NCBI GenBank assembly: GCA_902784425.1
Contig: CACZUS010000021.1
Location: 1-38,222, forward strand
Reading direction: 5' to 3'
DNA length: 38,222 bases
Source: an uncultured Bacteroidales bacterium
GTDB taxonomy: Bacteria > Bacteroidota > Bacteroidia > Bacteroidales > Paludibacteraceae
Shown here: piece after piece, positions 36,975-38,222 of the stretch
How positions within the stretch are numbered: the stretch's first letter is position 1
Layout of the letters: each line of letters opens with the position of its first letter
Notes under the pieces: generated by a model
Seen by the model: only the letters and a program-made list of their open reading frames with translations
Databases searched by the model: none
What the model was told of the DNA's origin: nothing
Position numbers and translations under genes: made by a program

Positions 36975-37316
36975 ATGAAAAGGATAATGATCATATTGTT
37001 TTTGCTGGGCTTTCCGTTTTTATTGTGGGCGGAATTTAAGACTAGCTGCGAGTGCGGATGCCATGATCACGGCAAGGATAAGTGCACTAGTTGTGAAAGA
37101 TACCATGAAAAAGACGAATGCCCCTGCCATTGTCATGACGGGGGCGCTACTTCGGGCTGTGCTACTTGTGTATCTTTCCACGAGGATTTCAGGCGTTACG
37201 GAGCTGAGGAGGCATTCAGAAACCTGTCACAGCTGCTCCGATACCAATCACCCTGGAGCCACCAGAACGTGAGTATTCCACCTTTACGGACTGTACATAG
37301 TAACGGTCGGGATTGA
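36975..37316 (+). CDS. Secreted Cys/His-rich small protein (cassette 4)
   Basis: A 113-aa paralogue of the cassette 2 protein. The first 11 residues (MKRIMIILFLL) are identical, and the upstream DNA from ATATTTAGGTTTGGATTTGAG to the AGGAGG ribosome site is nearly so. The signal peptide ends about WAE. The mature part has CECGCHDHGKDKCTSC, ERYHEKDECPCHCHDGG and CATCVSFHEDF, again CxCxCH-type clusters that suggest metal or disulphide chemistry. Its last about 33 codons overlap, antisense, the minus-strand gene fragment at 37216-37395, so the C-terminal part (about residues 82-113) may be read-through into foreign DNA rather than conserved protein. Function unknown. Confidence 0.72.
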   Translation: MKRIMIILFLLGFPFLLWAEFKTSCECGCHDHGKDKCTSCERYHEKDECPCHCHDGGATSGCATCVSFHEDFRRYGAEEAFRNLSQLLRYQSPWSHQNVSIPPLRTVHSNGRD

Positions 37317-37395
37317 CGGATTTCTTATTGTCTGACAGTTCCACTATGTACCCAGCATCACAGTAGGGTATGAGCCAGGTCTTGAAACTGCCATC
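37216..37395 (-). pseudogene. 3' fragment of a convergent phage-like gene (cassette 4)
   Basis: A minus-strand frame of 59 codons without a start runs from the right repeat border to a TGA stop: DGSFKTWLIPYCDAGYIVEL, SDNKKSVNPDRYYVQSVKV, EYSRSGGSRVIGIGAAVTGF. Its last 19 codons are homologous to the fragment in cassette 2. The pattern (LxPxxDAGYIVELSD ... RYYVQSVxVEYSxSGGxR) recalls C-terminal regions of phage baseplate hub/late-control proteins; that assignment is a guess from pattern. An in-frame TAA inside the repeat shows the gene does not continue across it. Confidence 0.6.
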
Positions 37396-37397
37396 AT

Positions 37398-37433
37398 GTT
37401 TTTAACATAAAGGGAATTATAGTACTTGAAAAC
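37398..37433 (+). repeat. 36-bp cassette repeat, copy 5
   Basis: Identical to copy 1. Its last 8 bases (TTGAAAAC) supply the first in-frame TTG codon of the cassette 5 ORF. Confidence 0.95.
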
Positions 37434-37812
37434 AAAAAATTACAAGATAGTGTATACTACGATGAGGAAGTCATGTATGTCTTTTGCATTAAAAGAAGTG
37501 AAGGGGAAAATGGTTGAAAGAAAAGAGTTAGATAAACCTATTTTATTCTCAAGGAACTCAATTAATGAATATCTCAATCAACCAACAGATTATTATATTG
37601 AGAAGAATGAATTTATTCGAGTCTTAATTAATCGTTTGAAATCTGCTGAATATATGGGTTATACATTCAGTGAAGGAAGGACTTCTTATATATTCAAAAC
37701 AAAAATAAAAGGGAAAATTTGTTATTTAATTGCGAATAAATCAGATGACATGAATATTTATTTTCACAGTGTCACGTTTAGTAACAAGGTTTTAAACGAT
37801 ATAAACAAATAA
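37426..37812 (+). CDS. Unknown 128-aa protein reading from inside the repeat (cassette 5)
   Basis: I do not recognise this protein. The frame is open from TTG 37426, within the repeat; an internal ATG at 37462 (residue 13) is an alternative start, and neither has a clear ribosome site. It is a soluble, basic protein with a Lys-rich N-terminal half (ALKEVKGKMVERKELDKPIL), a predicted helix (NEFIRVLINRLKSAEYMGYT) and a strand-rich end (SYIFKTKIKGKICYLIANKS, then NIYFHSVTFSNKVL). No signal peptide or TM. It is AT-rich, unlike the Cys-rich cassettes. A convergent small-RNA unit lies just after its stop. Size and setting would fit an orphan toxin-like or phage accessory protein, but there is no motif to prove it. 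Confidence 0.6.
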   Translation: MKTKNYKIVYTTMRKSCMSFALKEVKGKMVERKELDKPILFSRNSINEYLNQPTDYYIEKNEFIRVLINRLKSAEYMGYTFSEGRTSYIFKTKIKGKICYLIANKSDDMNIYFHSVTFSNKVLNDINK

Positions 37813-37867
37813 GGATTCAAGCAACTGCCTTGTCCGACATAACGGGCACTCTCGTTGAAGAATCCTC
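37800..37867 (-). ncRNA. Putative minus-strand small RNA convergent to the cassette 5 ORF
   Basis: Downstream of the consensus promoter at 37873-37903 the minus strand forms a nested hairpin: GGATTC/GAATCC (37813-37818 with 37860-37865), CAAC/GTTG and TGCC/GGCA. It is followed on the minus strand by TTATTTGTTT as a weak terminator. The about 65-nt RNA would overlap only the end of the ORF in antisense. Confidence 0.45.
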
Positions 37868-37872
37868 AAACG

Positions 37873-37903
37873 CAAATATACAACAAAATAATAATCCACC
37901 AAA
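37873..37903 (-). promoter_or_regulatory. Minus-strand promoter of the cassette 5 small RNA
   Basis: On the minus strand TTTG (37903-37900), 19-bp spacer, TATATTTG (37880-37873): a perfect consensus match, 6 bp inside the right repeat border. Confidence 0.65.
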
Positions 37904-37909
37904 CATTAT

Positions 37910-37945
37910 GTTTTTAACATAAAGGGAATTATAGTACTTGAAAAC
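37910..37945 (+). repeat. 36-bp cassette repeat, copy 6
   Basis: Identical to copy 1; last copy in the window. Again its TTGAAAAC end opens an in-frame ORF. Confidence 0.95.
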
Positions 37946-38120
37946 TGAAGATAGTGTTTGCCTATACTTCCACGACAGTGAAATGTTTTCAGAGAGTGCG
38001 ATGGAAAAAACGCTTGAGGATATCAGGAAAAGTCAAAGAATCATGTCTGACATGAAGATCAACCGCATCTTTTGCGTCATAAGGGGCTCCGATTCGGTTA
38101 GAGAATACCATATTAGGTAG
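37938..38120 (+). CDS. Unknown 60-aa ORF reading from inside the repeat (cassette 6)
   Basis: Open from TTG 37938 in the repeat (MKTEDSVCLYFHDSEMFSES), continuing AMEKTLEDIRKSQRIMSDMK, INRIFCVIRGSDSVREYHIR and stop. ATG 37983 is an alternative start. It looks like a charged helical peptide followed by a strand (RIFCVIRGSD). It could be a complete small protein or the 3' end of a gene cut at the repeat; no family is recognised. A bidirectional terminator follows. Confidence 0.45.
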   Translation: MKTEDSVCLYFHDSEMFSESAMEKTLEDIRKSQRIMSDMKINRIFCVIRGSDSVREYHIR

Positions 38121-38122
38121 AT

Positions 38123-38161
38123 AAAAAAAATAGCGGCTACGAGAGTCGCTATTGCTTTTTT
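38123..38161. terminator. Bidirectional terminator in cassette 6
   Basis: A stem AATAGCGGC / GTCGCTATT (one G-T pair, loop TACGAGA) is flanked by an A run on the left and GCTTTTTT on the right, so it can end transcripts from both strands: the plus-strand ORF and the minus-strand RNA from the right. Confidence 0.75.
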
Positions 38162-38195
38162 ACGTCTGGCGAGGATCGCTCCCCCCCCTACATTG
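38123..38195 (-). ncRNA. Putative minus-strand small RNA (cassette 6)
   Basis: Minus-strand TATGTTTG (38208-38201) matches the -7 consensus; its -33 box would fall outside the window. The predicted about 70-nt RNA contains a run of eight Gs (38181-38188), a small GCGA/TCGC hairpin and ends in the terminator at 38123-38161. The arrangement repeats that of cassette 5: plus-strand ORF from the repeat, convergent minus-strand RNA from the far end. Confidence 0.4.
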
Positions 38196-38222
38196 CATTG
38201 CAAACATACAAATTTTTTATCA

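Larger units (their letters stand above)
35688..38222. other. Array of six identical 36-bp repeats separating gene-sized cassettes
   Basis: Identical repeats start at 35688, 35863, 36424, 36860, 37398 and 37910. The intervals between them are 139, 525, 400, 502 and 476 bp, plus at least 277 bp to the window edge. Cassettes do not resemble one another in tandem order, but 1 and 3 share their first about 55 bp, and 2 and 4 share promoter region, signal peptide and 3' end. Several cassettes hold their own promoter and terminator. Three end on the right with an open minus-strand frame cut at the repeat. No integrase, transposase or cas gene is in view; the array may continue to the right. It resembles an integron cassette array in layout and a CRISPR repeat in repeat size and ends, but fits neither definition. 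Confidence 0.85.

Noticed and set aside
35688..37945. Ordinary CRISPR array
   Set aside because: Repeat size and ends fit, but spacers are 139-525 bp, unequal, and contain promoters, ORFs and terminators; no cas genes are visible.
35688..37945. Classical integron attC sites
   Set aside because: The repeat lacks GTTRRRY and RYYYAAC core sites, and all copies are identical, whereas attC sites vary with their cassettes. No integron integrase is in the window.

Overview
The window looks like a Bacteroidales (Bacteroidota) chromosome. The evidence is an ftsX–DUF3098–uppP–truB–queA cluster, three proteins ending in type IX secretion (type B, gliding-motility-like) sorting domains, a methionine synthase without the C-terminal activation domain, and repeated matches to the Bacteroidota promoter consensus TTTG-N19-21-TAnnTTTG. 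Genus cannot be settled from the sequence alone.

Layout. Positions 1-124 hold the tail of a T9SS-sorted surface protein. Positions 359-4195 are a housekeeping operon: ftsX-like permease, DUF3098 protein, uppP, truB, queA. Positions 4671-19626 encode two giant T9SS surface proteins, about 4070 and 908 aa, 19 bp apart. The first has about 25 Cys-rich HYR-like units and looks like an adhesin or surface filament. Positions 19847-21655 are the translational GTPase typA. Positions 21846-28745 and 30834-31964 are cell-surface polysaccharide genes: pyruvyl transferase, a divergent MurB-like flavoprotein, a YfhO-type membrane protein and three glycosyltransferases. They are interrupted by trpS (minus strand) and two tandem VanZ-like proteins. 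Positions 31990-34755 are metH on the minus strand. Positions 34756-35687 have no gene; they hold a dense set of small palindromes and dispersed repeats, then an AT-rich stretch.

The most unusual part is 35688-38222. Six perfectly identical 36-bp repeats (GTTTTTAA...TTGAAAAC, imperfect terminal inverted repeats, CRISPR-repeat-sized) are separated not by 30-bp spacers but by unrelated, gene-sized cassettes of 139, 525, 400, 502 and 476 bp, plus a last one open at the window edge. Nearly every cassette carries a compact expression unit. Cassettes 1 and 3 have a shared consensus promoter driving a short hairpin-terminated RNA. Cassette 3 also has a second consensus promoter driving a tRNA-like cloverleaf closed by a 20-position helix. 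Cassettes 2 and 4 carry paralogous secreted Cys/His-rich proteins with strong AGGAGG ribosome sites. Cassettes 5 and 6 have an ORF that reads in frame from a TTG inside the repeat, with a convergent minus-strand small-RNA unit. Cassettes 2 and 4 end in 3' fragments of one homologous convergent gene, possibly a phage baseplate-type protein, cut at the repeat border; cassette 3 ends in an unrelated open frame. No recombinase or cas gene is visible. The array resembles an integron or CRISPR in layout but matches neither, and is the best candidate here for an undescribed system that collects phage-derived expression cassettes.
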